Assembly (NCBI GenBank): GCA_951802425.1
Contig: OX637799.1
Span: forward strand, 2,418,001 to 2,482,000
Length of the DNA: 64,000 nucleotides
Direction of reading: 5' to 3'
From: Clavaria fumosa
Taxonomy: Eukaryota > Basidiomycota > Agaricomycetes > Agaricales > Clavariaceae
The position numbers and the translations under genes were made by a program. Positions 1 through 11,056 of the stretch are shown here, piece by piece. Below the pieces are notes generated by a model that was not told where the DNA came from, made no database searches, and saw only the letters and a program-made list of their open reading frames with translations. Each line of letters begins with the position of its first letter. Positions within the stretch are counted from its first letter, which is position 1.

Positions 1-1107
1 CCTGTCCCTGAGAGCCCCTGGGCAGTCATCTCTTGGGACATTGTTGGGCCTTTCCCCCTCTCACGTGGTCACAATGCGATCCTTGTCATTGTTGACAAGT
101 TTACAAAATGAACTCTCATCAAAGCTATTGGCCTTGACCTCACGGGACTTGGTGCTGCTCGGATCCTTCGAGACCAGGTCTTCTGCGACCATGGAGTCCC
201 GCAGAAAGTTGTGAGTGACCAGGGGACCCAATTCATGTCCAGATTCATGAGGGAGTTCTATGGGATGATTGGAGTTAAGGCGAACCCGAGCACTGCCTTC
301 CACCCACAAACAGATGGACGGGCAGAGTGGGTCAATCAGGAGGTTGAAGTGTATCTCCGGGCCTATGTTGACCATCTGCAGGATGATTGGGCAGAGTGGC
401 TATCCACAGCCGAATTTGCGCTCAATAACCATGAGCACTCGGCCACCGGATTCACACCTTTCTATCTGGAGTATGGCCGGCACCCTTGGAATGGTGGTAT
501 CCAGCCGCCCTCTAAAGTGAACCCTGCAGCAGACGAGTGGATGGCCAAGCTCACGGAATCCCGAAGAGCAGCCAGGGATGCAATGGGGAAGGCAGCAGAT
601 GCGATGAAGGCTAGCTATGATAAAGGAAAGCGCCCGAGTCGTGAATACTCAAAGGGGGACTTAGTCTGGCTGGATACCCGGAACCTGAAAATGGATCGAC
701 CATCCAAGAAGCTTGACAACAAGCGGGCTGGACCCTTCACTATCGAAGAGAAGGTTGGACCAGCAGCATACCGACTCAAGCTCCCCCGAGCATGGCGCAT
801 TCACTGGGTTTTCAATGAGTTGCTACTCACCCCATATATTGCCCCCTCTTTCCCTTCCCAGAACTTGCCTCCACCCCCACCCCCCACGATTGATGACCAC
901 CACTTGGAGTATGAGGTGGAGGAAATTCTTGATGTCAAGAAGGTTGGACGGGGAGTGAAGTATTTGGTGAAGTGGTTAGGATACCCTGCAGAGGAGAACA
1001 CCTGGGAACCTCGTCGCAACCTCACTAACATTGCACTGTTGCTCCGGGACTTCTTCCAGCAATACCCTGACAAGGCGAAGTTGGCAGGTCGAGACGCCCA
1101 GCCTTAA
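1..1107 (+). pseudogene. Gypsy pol C-terminus: integrase core and chromodomain, one nonsense codon
   Basis: The reading frame is open from base 1 to the TAA at 1105-1107 except for a TGA at 109-111. Elements A, B and C have Lys-Arg or Lys-His at the matching site (VDKFTKR), so an Arg CGA has probably become TGA. Integrase core motifs are visible: WDIVGP (first Asp), VVSDQGTQF (second Asp) and FHPQTDGRAE, where the usual QTDGQTE has changed but the Glu is kept. The C-terminal chromodomain reads LEYEVEEILDVKK then YLVKWLGYPAEENTWEP. The protein would insert cDNA and direct it to chromatin. It ends with the sequence LAGRDAQP shared with element B. Confidence 0.9.
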
Positions 1108-1118
1108 GAGGGGGGTGA
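1106..1118 (+). other. Polypurine tract
   Basis: The purine run AAGAGGGGGGTGA lies between the pol stop codon and the first TG of the LTR. This is the expected position of the plus-strand primer for reverse transcription. Confidence 0.75.
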
Positions 1119-1429
1119 TGTCAGGATCGCTTACATAAGCAGGTTGGAAAGACCAAGAAAGGATTGCAAAAGAGTTGCGGGAAGTTTGCGGACGAGTCAC
1201 GTGACCCGAATGGGTGGTGGATTACATAATGGGAAAATCACGTGACCCGGGCCTGGACACATCACGTGACGCACGGGGTCCGAGTGTGGGAACGCCAGCA
1301 ACTCCTGAAGCATTTGCTATATATACCACATCCTTTTCTTACTTGTACTTGTACCCTTTTCCCCTTATGTTAGTATCATCATCATCGACCTTACGTTAAG
1401 TTGTGTGAACCATGAGACTAAGTCTGACA
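1119..1429 (+). repeat. 3' LTR of the first gypsy element (311 bp)
   Basis: Starts TGTCAGGATCGC after the polypurine tract and ends AGTCTGACA. It shares with the LTRs of A and C the CACGTGA motifs, a TATATATA box (about 1318), the CTTTTCCCCTTAT block and the end ACTAAGTCTGACA. It is clearly diverged from them and has only one copy of the sequence that forms a VNTR in element A. Confidence 0.85.
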
Positions 1430-3080
1430 ACATCGCTCTGGGCCTCATCTGAGTAGACATCGAAATAACACCAGGGGAGATAGGAAATATGAAATTCTGA
1501 GCGGACAGAAATGTTGGCAGGGTTCGTAAGGTCATATGCTCGAGTTTACGAGAGGTGCAGAGCTTTTGCGGCTAGGCTACAAGGTCGCGAACTCACTGGT
1601 GCGAGTTTGGCACCATTCTGGTGTTGTGGGGCCAAGTGATTGTGATCGGAACCCAGAGAGGTGATGTCATTCCCACAGTGACCAAGTTGGGGCATGGGAA
1701 GTGGTTGGCACTGATGCCATCAGCACCCACCTTGCCTAATTAGGAGTACTCCTCCCAGGTGAAGGATGCACACTTCGTGACCTTTGTCCATTGGATGTGC
1801 AGTCCTCCCTGTGTCCTATCTTGGCCTGGAAACTTGGCTAAGCTCAACTAGGACTGGAATGGGGTCTAGTAGAGCATGAGTCATGTTCTATTAATAATTC
1901 TGTGCTATTGCAGAATGAGACAGATAAGACTAAAATGAGATAAGGTCGCGATTGGGGTCTAGAAGTGTCCAGAAAGCCGCGGAAATGATCAGGAGAGACT
2001 GTGGGGTGTTTCCCCGCATTCTCCTGGCGTTAGATCGCCGATATTGAGTCAGTATGACTCAATATGATTTTTTTAGATAAGCTGGAATGTTCAAGACAAA
2101 ATATCTCAACGAGGAGATAAGATAAAATTATGATCATATCTGATATGTAAAGCCACTGAATTCACCTTAATTTAGAGTTCTTAAACGGTATGTTAGGATT
2201 ACTACTTAAGAAGCCATGTTGTATTCTTCTGAATGTAGTAGGTACACGAATTTGAGTATAAATAGCTGACAGAACTTCGCGTTCCAGGCATCTTTACATA
2301 CCCACATATCTGTCAAACCATCCTGCAAAAGGACTAAGTGTTAGTCTAGCCCCCCAGGGAGCTAAGGACTCTTTTAGTTAAACTAAGGACTGAGTCTAGT
2401 TTAGCTAGATACAGTAATCGCTGACTAAGGACTTAGTCTGGTCTAGTGCAGATGGTACCCAAAGGTACCTATGCCTCGGGACTGCCGCCCTGTGCCGGCT
2501 CCCCTCGGCGCGGTAAGTATTGAACGAGATATGAATATTTTGGTATATGGTACAAGGTACTCTACTGTACAATGTACCAATGTATTCATCAGAGTAAGTA
2601 GTGAATAACTAGCCAAGTATTGAGAATTGAGGGAAGGTTTATAGAGCTAGAATGGTTTACAAAGCCAGGAGAATCTCATGAACTCTTTTAGCTTAATTCT
2701 CCCTTCACTGGTTAGCTAGTTATTTACCATTCGATTTTTGACCTATCTATGTTGATTTGGCTTAAGTGTACAATACCTATGGATTGGTCAGTCATTGAGC
2801 CATAGTATCAGCCTGTGGAGTGATACCAGGTTGAGGTAGACTATGGGGGATCAATGGCTAAGCCCATGGGATGTTGTGACTTAGGTTACTAATAATAATA
2901 ATATCTGCCCAATGCAATGCCTTGCTAGCAATGTTGGTTCCAATACTGTTAGCAGGAAGGTATGGAACTGGAGGATCTACTAGTCCTGTAGACCAACTGC
3001 ATAAAGAATTGAGGACCTGTCTGAGTCATCCTGACTCTCACTGACTCAGTTCTGACTGCACCCAGTACCAGAACCATAAC
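1430..3080. other. Unassigned 1.65 kb, no supported gene
   Basis: No convincing open frame or recognised transposon protein. Visible structure: a perfect inverted repeat at 2041-2065; a TATAAATA box at 2257-2264; four imperfect copies of an AAGGACTNAGT-type motif at 2329-2446; a GTAAGT at 2514; and a short AAT microsatellite near 2890. The TATA box followed by a repeated leader and a splice-donor-like GTAAGT resembles an LTR or a promoter region, but no partner copy is present. Confidence 0.5.
2041..2065. repeat. Perfect 11-bp inverted repeat containing two TGA(G/C)TCA sites
   Basis: Arms ATATTGAGTCA and TGACTCAATAT flank a 3-nt loop, GTA. Each arm contains the 7-bp site bound by fungal Gcn4/AP-1 type bZIP proteins (TGAGTCA/TGACTCA). 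Whether it is functional is unknown. Confidence 0.7.
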
Positions 3081-3225
3081 AGTCATGTGATAGCTGTTAA
3101 TAACTACCAATGGTGTATGTACCTCAAAGTAATCACATGATGTTATTACTAAGGAGTCCAGTCTAATGACTAAAGAGAGTTATGTAACACTTATCTGATT
3201 GATGGGTGAGATAACCCATTCCAAC
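3081..3225 (-). repeat. Fragment of an N-type LTR (TGTTGGAAT... family)
   Basis: Reads on the minus strand as TGTTGGAATGGGTTATCTC and continues to the AGCTATCACATGACT block. It matches the first half of the LTRs at 14974-15290 and 26240-26559. The TATA half is missing, so this is a truncated relic. Confidence 0.8.
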
Positions 3226-3283
3226 ATAAATTTGGTAAAATCACCAGAATATTAATATAAAACAACCTGATGGGTGTCCATTT
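3226..3283. other. Short spacer ending in a target-site duplication
   Basis: AT-rich spacer between the LTR scrap and copia-H. Its last five bases (3279-3283, CATTT) are repeated immediately after the element at 9042-9046. Confidence 0.8.
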
Positions 3284-3567
3284 TGTTGAGTTCTGTGATG
3301 ATGAGGAACTCTGTTTACATAATAGATACCTATTCTGGACATTGTTTACCTCTATTTGGCCAAAAAGCGGCTGAAGACCTGTGTCAGAGGCAATCAGTAG
3401 AGTTATCTCTTACTGAGTGCCTCTGGCCCAGGTATGTCATGTTTTGTACATTTCTATGCCTTGAATACATCTCTTACTGAGTGCCTCTGGCCCAGCTAAC
3501 ACTTTGTTAGCTTCTGGTGACCCTCCCTGGGCACCATCTCGAGGTTTTGGCCTATCTGGCCTTCTCA
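3284..3567 (+). repeat. Copia-H 5' LTR (284 bp)
   Basis: TGTTGAGTTCTG...GGCCTTCTCA. It contains two copies of the sequence CTCTTACTGAGTGCCTCTGGCCCAG about 75 bp apart, so the LTR has an internal duplication. Identical to the 3' LTR except for one base. Confidence 0.95.
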
Positions 3568-3583
3568 GATTATGAGACCCAGC
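3568..3583 (+). promoter_or_regulatory. Copia-H primer binding site (tRNA-Met anticodon arm type)
   Basis: GATTATGAGACCCAGC directly abuts the LTR end. Its complement contains GGUCUCAUAAUC, which reads as a tRNA-Met anticodon loop (CAU) and its stem. Drosophila copia is known to prime from a tRNA-iMet half cut in the anticodon loop, with a site of the same type. The same block follows the copia-I-type LTR at 23908. Confidence 0.7.
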
Positions 3584-4417
3584 TTCTAGGCCACTCTGAT
3601 CGATTATCTGACCTCACCAATCGGTTCTGCACCCTCAAAAACCCCATATTCACCCACCTGGACCTCCTGGATCACTTTAGATCACTTGGATCAACCACTT
3701 TTCGGTGTAGGGGTACTTTTTGGTGTGATATCTCGACTTCTACGAAGTAAACCCCACTACTATTTGTATTCGCCGCACCTAGGGCTCATTCTCTTTGCAA
3801 GAAGTTGTTCTACCACGCCACACCTTTTTATAAGGTTATCGCGTCCCCTTCGACCGCTATCGTGCGCGCAAGAATCGCCTCATCGACCGAATTTCTGGTC
3901 TACCTTCCTGGTACCTGGACGGTGAAGACGATCCGTATCGCATGCGCAAAATTCACCCCATCGACCGCCTCTCTCTGCTGGTCTTTCAACTCTGCTTCTG
4001 GGTAACACCCAATTCATCCTTCCATCATCTTCTGTTGGGTTTAACTGTTAGTACAGTTGGACATTGGTCTACTGAAGAGTGACTAGAACAAGGTGACGTA
4101 CAGTGAAGTGCTACCTCCCCGGGCCTCGTTTTGAGTGTTACCCTGGTTGCCTTTGCACCTCTCTCTGTACGCAGTGTGTAGGGAGATTGGGCTGGCGGGT
4201 TTACAGTTGCCTCCCCTTCCATTTGGAAGTTGCTCCACTATCAACTACCACTGCTAACACCGATTTCGTCAATCTGAGAGTGGACTGGTGTTTGATTAGA
4301 AACCAGGCCTGACGTTCGACCTCGTAGTACCAGGAACCTGTCCACGTGCTCCCATACCCACATATTTCGCTTTTTTCACCCATTTTTCATTTCCTACCAC
4401 CATCTATCACAACCATC
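3584..4417 (+). other. Copia-H leader, no gene
   Basis: An 834-bp untranslated leader between the primer site and gag. Only short open frames without family features are visible. It resembles the long leader of copia-I in length but not closely in sequence. Confidence 0.7.
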
Positions 4418-7400
4418 GTGTCTTCTGACAACAAAAACACCTTCCCCTGTCTTAACAACACCAACTGGGGACAATGGGCTGACAATATGGAAGCCTATCT
4501 CAGCACCAAGGAACTGTGGGAGTATGTGGATGGCTCTTGTGTGCAACCAAGCCTTGTGGACCCTACCACACCCTCTTTAGAGGAGAAGAAGGAGCTGAGT
4601 GATTGGAGAAGGAAGTCTGCTAGGGCTTCTGGGGAGATCTGGCTTGGTTTAGAGGATAGTCAGAAGGTCCATGTTAAGGATCTCAAGGGTGACCCTGTTG
4701 CCATGTGGAAAAAGCTAGAGTCTGTGCACCTCCAAAAACGTCCTGGAGCCCATTTCAATGCCTATGATGCCCTCTTCAACATCAGAAAAGAAGAGAATGA
4801 GAGTTTACCTTCTCTCATGGCTAGGGCAGATAAGGCACTCCAGGATGTTAAGGCACTTAGACCTTCCACATTCACCCTTGCAGACTTGGACCAGGAGCTG
4901 CTCTGTATGACTCTCATCAGAGCTTTGCCTGCAGAGTACAATAACTTTGCATCATCCTTGCTTCTTATTGACTCCCTGGACCTTGCCAAGCTCCAGTCTG
5001 CCTTTCAAAATGAAGAGAGCCAACGTCTTGCCCGTGGCCTTGCCAATCCTGCCCTTGCCATGCCTGCATCTGCTTTGCAGAAACCAGCTTCCCACCTGTC
5101 CTGCCTCTTCTGTGGCATTCCTGGCCATGCTGAGGACAACTGCTTCAGAAAGCAATCTGCTTCTGTGCAGGCCAAACAGGAGGTTGCAGAGAGGAGGAAA
5201 AAGGGCAAGAAGGACAGACCCAGGCAGCAAATTGCCAGAGAAGCAACTCAGGACACTCCTGTACAACAAGGCAATTCTGCCTGTGTTGAGTTTGCTGGCC
5301 ATGCAAGTGCTCTCACTTCCTCTAATCATGCTCTTTGGCTGAAATCTCCTGCTTGCAATCAATGGAATACTGACACAGGTGCCACATCACACATGACCCC
5401 CCATCATCATTGGTTTTGTTCATACATCCCACATGTGGTTGCAATTCAACTTGCTGACCACTCTATTGTCTACTCTGCAGGCTTGGGATCAGTTGAATTC
5501 CAGCCTGTTGTGAATGGGATAAAGATGTGCCCTGTTGTGTTCCATGATTGTTTGCATGTACCAGACTTGGGCAGCAATTTGCTGTCTCTGTTCCACCTTA
5601 CTAGATCAAAGGGATACTCTGTGTCCATAGAGAAAAATCTAGTCTCTTTCTTTCATGGTGGTCAGATGGCTTTTACAGCCACAGTCAACATGCATAATGT
5701 TGGGTACCTTGATGGTCATGCCATAGTGCCCAACCAAGTAGAAAGTGCCAAGGCTGCCAGCACCTGTCCCATGGACCTCTCTCTGTGGCATCAGCAATGT
5801 TCTCATCTTAACATTGCTGACCTCAAGCTTATGCACCTCCACAAGATTGTCTCAGGGATGACTATCCACTCTCAGAGTGCCCCTGACCCAATCTGTGAGC
5901 CTTGCATCCTTGGGAAGCAACATCATCATGACATTCCCAAGACTGCCACATCCAGGCAGTCCAGGCTTCTTGGACTTGTTCACTCTGATGTGAAGGGCCC
6001 TCTTCCTGTAGCTAGCAGGGAGGGGTATCGCTATTGGCAGACCTTCATTGATGACAAGTCCAGATACCTGATTGTTGCTTTTGTGAGGCTCTCAATGCCT
6101 TCAAGCAGTACAAGGCATTGGTGGAGAACCAGCTTGATTGCCACATCAAGATGTCCAGGGATGACAAAGGAGGGGAGTATATCTCCAAGGAGTTCAATGA
6201 GTTCTGCGCAGACCATGGTATTATGCGTCAGCACACTGAGCCTAATGAGCCTCACCAGAATGGAGTTGCAGAGCGGTCAAATAGAGACATTGCTGCCTCC
6301 ACCACTGCACTCCTGGTTCAGGCCAAACTCCCTCCCTCCTTCTGGCCCCTTGCTGTTGCAGCCTATGTGCACACCAGGAACAGGACTCCATCTGCTGCCC
6401 TTCAGGGGGACACCCCTTACCATATTTGGACAGGGAAGAAGCCAGACATATCGCATTTCAGAATCTTTGGTTGCCTGGCCTATGTGCTGGTGCACAAAGA
6501 AAAGAGGAAAGCTTTGCAACCTCACTCCAAGAAATGCATCTTTGTTGGCTACCCTGAAGGTGTCAAAGCATGGAAGTTCTGGGATCCTGTCAGCAAGCAG
6601 ATTATCATCAGTAGCCATGCAGCCTTTGATGAACGATGTTTCCCTGGCACTTACTCTGGTCCTATTCAGCTTGCCTCTGATTCCCTCCCTCCTGTGGTTG
6701 GCCCACCCTCTCCTAAGTCTGTGGTGGTGCTCCATCAAGGGGGTGATGAGGATGAGCAGGACTATGATGTACCACCTCCACCAGTGCCCATGGCTGCTCA
6801 GAATGATGATTCTGCTACTGTGCCTATTGAACCACCTCCTGCCCTAGTTCCTGCACCCTCAAGACGCTTGAATCCACCCAGAATGGCTCGTCCTAAGGGC
6901 TCCCTCAATGAGAATGTCCTCCATGGTCATCAGAAGTCTCCCACTCCTCCTCCTCAGCTACCTTCTCCTTCTCCTGCTAGCAGTGATGATGAGCTCCTGC
7001 TCACTGCTCCCATGGTCTCTGAACAGGAGCATGCTGATCTGGTCATGACTGGTCTCCAGTATCTTATGCATGATCAGACACATGATTTCCTTACCATGGA
7101 TCAGGCTTGGGAGTTTGCACTCCAGTCTGTTGAGCATGCATTCAAAACTGCTTCACATGATGGAGAGCCTAGTTCTTACCATGAGGCTATGCAGAGAACT
7201 GCAGAGGAGAGAAATCTGTGGCACAAGGCTGCTGTAGATGAAATCCAGGCCTTGGTAGACAATGGGACCTTTGAGCTTGTTAAGCTGCCCCCAGGGCAAA
7301 AGGCTATAGGCAGCCGATGGGTGTTCAAGGTCAAGAGAAATGCAGATGGGTCTGTGGAGTGCTACAAAGGTCGTGTAGTTGCCAAGGGCTTCTCTCAGCG

Positions 7401-8733
7401 CCCAGGCTTCGATTTCACTGAAACCTTTGCTCCCACTCCCAAATGGGCTGCTCTCAGAGCCATTCTGGCACTGGCTGCTTTTGACGACCTCCACCTTGAG
7501 AGTGTTGATATCTCCTCTGCATTCTTAAATGGAGATCTCAAGGAGGATGTCTTCATGCATCAGCCAGAGGGCTTTGTGGAGAAGGGCAAAGACTGGGTGT
7601 GGCATCTCAAGAAGTCTATCTATGGCTTAAAGCAGGCTGGGAGATGCTGGCACCAGAAGCTCAATCAGGTCCTTGAAAGCATGGGCTTCAAGAGGATCAC
7701 TTGTGAGCACAGCATCTGGGTGTACCAGCAGGGAGATGCAAGGGTCATTGTCCCAGTCTTTATAGATGACATGACCATTGCTGCTAAGTCTATGGAGACC
7801 ATTGAGGAGATTAAGTCTGGTCTTAGGAAGCACTTCAAGCTTCGAGATCTAGGACCTACCTCATGGCTGCTGGGTGTGGAAATATCCAGAGACCGCCCCA
7901 AGCACTCCATTACACTCTCCCAAAACCAATACATCCATACCCTGCTTGAACGCTTTGGACTGTCTGAGTGCACACCTGTCTCAACTCCCCTAGACCCTGG
8001 GACCAAGCTCAGTGCCTCTATGTCACCCACCACACCTGAGGAGACTGAGGAGATGTGCTCTGTGCCATACCTGCAGGCTGTGGGCTCCCTCATGTACCTG
8101 GCTGTTGCCACTCGTCCAGATATTGCCTATGCAGTGGGTGTTCTTGCAAGGTTTAGTAAGAACCCTGGTCTGGCTCATTGGAAGGCAGTGAAGCACCTGT
8201 TTCGCTACCTGAAAGGGACTATGGATCTGAAGCTTACCTATGCACCAGATCCTAGTTCACCTGAGCTGTTCACTACATTCAGTGATGCAGACCATGCAGG
8301 CAATCCTGACAATGGCAGGTCTACTGGGGGCTATGTGGTGAAGATGGGCACTGGAGCTATTAGCTGGTCCAGCAGACTACAGGGGATTGTTGCACTCTCT
8401 ACCACAGAGGCAGAATATGTTGCTGCCACATCTGCTGGTCAAGAGATCCTCTGGTTGCGCAACCTGTTCCAGGAGATGGGATACCCTGTCTCAGGCTCAT
8501 CCACCCTGTTGCTTGATAGTGCATCTGCCCTTGCTGTTGCTAAGAATCCTGAACATCATGGCAGGATGAAGCACCTGGATTTGCGCTTTTATTGGCTCAG
8601 AGATGAGGTTGATAAGGGAGCCATATCTCTGAAACATGTTGGGACTGCAGCTATGGCAGCAGACATCTTGACCAAGGCTCTTGGCAGAGTCAAGGTCATG
8701 GAGATGCTGGAGATGCTTGGATTGAAAAGATGA
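4418..8733 (+). pseudogene. Copia-H gag-pol polyprotein, frameshifted in integrase
   Basis: The first frame runs from about 4418 to about 6085, the second from there to 8733. Gag is followed by the zinc knuckle CLFCGIPGHAEDNC, protease WNTDTGATSHMT, integrase HHCC zinc (WHQQCSH ... CEPCILGK) and the core (HSDVKGP, SRDDKGGEY, HQNGVAERS). RT has DISSAFLNGD and FIDDMTIAA; RNase H has FSDADHAGN and ends ADILTKALGR. Near 6083 a deletion of non-triplet length removes the segment before EALNAFKQYKAL and shifts the frame. At the position matching the ATG of copia-I gag (MSGS...) this copy has GTG (4418-4420), and no better upstream ATG exists. Autonomous activity is unlikely, but the damage is small. 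Confidence 0.9.
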
Positions 8734-8757
8734 GAGAGTTGCCTCATCAAGGGGGTG

Positions 8758-9041
8758 TGTTGAGTTCTGTGATGATGAGGAACTCTGTTTACATAATAGA
8801 TACCTATTCTGGACATTGTTTACCTCTATTTGGCCAAAAAGCGGCTGAAGACCTGTGTCAGAGGCAATCAGTAGAGTTATCTCTTACTGAGTGCCTCTGG
8901 CCCAGGTATGTCATGTTTTGTACATTCCTATGCCTTGAATACATCTCTTACTGAGTGCCTCTGGCCCAGCTAACACTTTGTTAGCTTCTGGTGACCCTCC
9001 CTGGGCACCATCTCGAGGTTTTGGCCTATCTGGCCTTCTCA
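8758..9041 (+). repeat. Copia-H 3' LTR (284 bp)
   Basis: Follows the purine-rich run ATCAAGGGGGTG. It matches the 5' LTR at 283 of 284 positions by eye. A third copy of this LTR sits in the opposite orientation at 13940-14223. Confidence 0.95.
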
Positions 9042-9220
9042 CATTTACTGTCAAATTTGTGTGGGATTCTGTGTAGTGGCTGTTGAGGTATGAGTGAAAC
9101 ATTTGTGTCCCAAAAAGGCAGGACTTTGCTGCAGTGCACAGCATGAATGAATGAATGAATGAAAAATGCAGTGCCAACCCAGAATAAAAGAACGAATCCT
9201 TCCTTTTTTGGAAGGACTCA
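9042..9220. other. Spacer with ATGA microsatellite
   Basis: Begins with the right-hand copy of the copia-H target duplication (CATTT). It contains about five ATGA units at 9143-9163 and an AATAAA at about 9182. No gene seen. It separates copia-H from the leader of copia-I. Confidence 0.6.
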
Positions 9221-9876
9221 TAATCTCAACATCCTGTGGACAGATTCCTCCCAAACTTTGTCAGACACTTTGCCTTGACCCCATCCATCATCCTACAAGG
9301 TTTCAGACCAATCTGTCAACTCATTCCTGAGATCTTGCACCCTGCCTATTTCGCTTCTGGGACCCTATCACAACTTTGCCCATATCTCAGTAACCGTTGC
9401 TGGGATACCTTTGATCCTTTGAGGTCCCAGTATACCCTAGGGCCTCTACCGGGATACCAGATTTCAGCCGATTCGCACCAGCAATTCACCCGCAATCGCT
9501 ATTTCGAACTTTGCCTCACAGACACCCTCCTGTGACAAATTCCATCATACCTCACCAACCCCTTATCATATCCTTTGCCATTTGGGGTACCAATACTGCC
9601 CATCGACATCCACCAGCTCCCGAGGTTCGCCGCCAATCGCACCACTCGTTCGCTCGCAATCGCCACTTTTGTCGTTGTCCACCAAACTCCACTCAAATCA
9701 AATTGTGGTCATATCTCGCTCAAAACCCCACGTATCCCTATGCCCTTTCGCCCATCAATTGGGATCCTATATCTCCACTAGCCCACGGAGTTTGCACGAA
9801 ATCGCATCACCCATTCCCTCGTTATCGCACATTTCCTCAACACTCCATTTTGCATTTTTAGTCCTTTGTTGGAGAG
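9221..9876 (+). other. Copia-I leader, no gene
   Basis: A 656-bp leader beginning CTCAACATCCTGTGGAC. About the first 310 bp match 24105-24430 closely. Only short open frames are present, none with a recognisable domain. Confidence 0.75.
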
Positions 9877-11056
9877 ATGTCTGGTTCCATCCCAGACTTC
9901 CCTAAGCTGTCTGACAGCAATTATAAGGAGTGGAAGACTAATATGAAGTCTTCCCTCCAGGCTCTTGGAGTGTGGAGAGTGGTTACTGGAGAGAGGACTA
10001 GGCCTAGTCCAGAGTCTGGAGACTTGGACAAGTTCTTGCAGGACTTTGACAAGGCTGCTGGGTGGTTAAAGATGAGGGTTGAGATGAGCCAGATGGCTCA
10101 TTTTGAGGGGTTTGAGGATGATCCCAAGGAGATTTGGGATAGGTTGGGTGCTGCCCATGTCTCCAAGAAGCCAGCACTTCGCTTTAATGCCTATGCTGAG
10201 CTCTTCTCCATCACAAAGAAGAAGGAGGAGACTTTGACTGGACTGATGGGAAGGATTGAGACTGCCATGCAGGCCATTCGCTCTTTGAGGCCTGACAGCT
10301 TTACTGTGGCAGAGTTGGATGATGAATTGCAGGCCATGGCAATGATTCGTGCCCTTCCAGCCAAGTACCAGGCCTTTCACTCATCCCTCATGCTCCTGGA
10401 AAGGATTGATAAGAGGACACTCCAGGAGGCTTTCAAAAATGAAGAGATCCAGTGCCAGTAGGCTGAGAATGCCTCCCCTGCTTCTCCTGCTCGTTCCCTT
10501 GCTACCTCTGCCTCTGCCTCTGCCTCCACCTTTCAGGCAAAGCAGAACACTCCCAGCCCTCGTCCTGTGTATAACTGCAATTTCTGTGGAAGGGTTGGAC
10601 ACACCATGGACAGGTCCAGGCAGTTTGCTGCTGCTAGATTGAAGGCACAGGGACAGGGTATGAGTGGACAGGGGATGAGTGGAAAGACTGGGAATTCTGG
10701 AGAGCAAGCTGCTCCAGCTCAGGAGTTTGCAGGGAATGCAAGTCTTTGCTCCTTTGAATGTTTGGCAAGGACTGACATGGAATGGACTGCAGACTCAGGT
10801 GCTTCAGCTGACATGACTCCAAATAGGGATTTTATCCATGAATATTTGCCCTATTGTGTTCCTATTTGTTTGGCTGATGGAAATGTGATCTATTCAAAGG
10901 GAGTAGGTGTGGTGCACTTTATACCTGATGTGGGAGGTAAGGATGCAAAGATGGTGACATTTACTTGTGTCCTGCATGTTCCAGACCTTGATAGCAGCCT
11001 CCTGTCCATCCTATACCTCACCTGCCACTGCCACTATGTTGTGTCCATTGATTCTT
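9877..11056 (+). pseudogene. Copia-I gag and protease
   Basis: Starts at ATG 9877 (MSGSIPDFPKLSDSNYKEW). An in-frame TAG at 10459-10461 stands where the related fragment at 27542-28034 has CAG (Gln). The same frame then continues through a knuckle CNFCGRVGHTMDRS, where the last Cys of CCHC is Ser, and a protease motif WTADSGASADMT. It stops making sense near 11056, where the sequence switches to the inverted block. Gag would package RNA and protease would cleave the polyprotein. Confidence 0.88.

Larger units (their letters stand above)
1..1429 (+). mobile_element. Chromodomain Ty3/gypsy element, 3' part (cut by window edge)
   Basis: The window opens inside the integrase of a chromovirus and runs through the chromodomain, polypurine tract and 3' LTR. 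The protein is closely related to the pol of elements A, B and C further along. The 5' LTR, gag, protease and RT lie outside the window, so the target-site duplication cannot be checked. Confidence 0.9.
3284..9041 (+). mobile_element. Copia-H: nearly complete Ty1/copia element (5758 bp)
   Basis: Two 284-bp LTRs differ at one base by my reading (CATTTCTA against CATTCCTA). The element is flanked by the 5-bp duplication CATTT. The interior has a tRNA-Met-type primer site, a long leader, one gag-pol frame in the copia order (gag, protease, integrase, RT, RNase H) and a purine-rich run before the 3' LTR. It was inserted recently. It is broken by a small deletion in integrase and lacks an ATG at the start of gag. 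It lies just upstream of copia-I. Confidence 0.95.
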
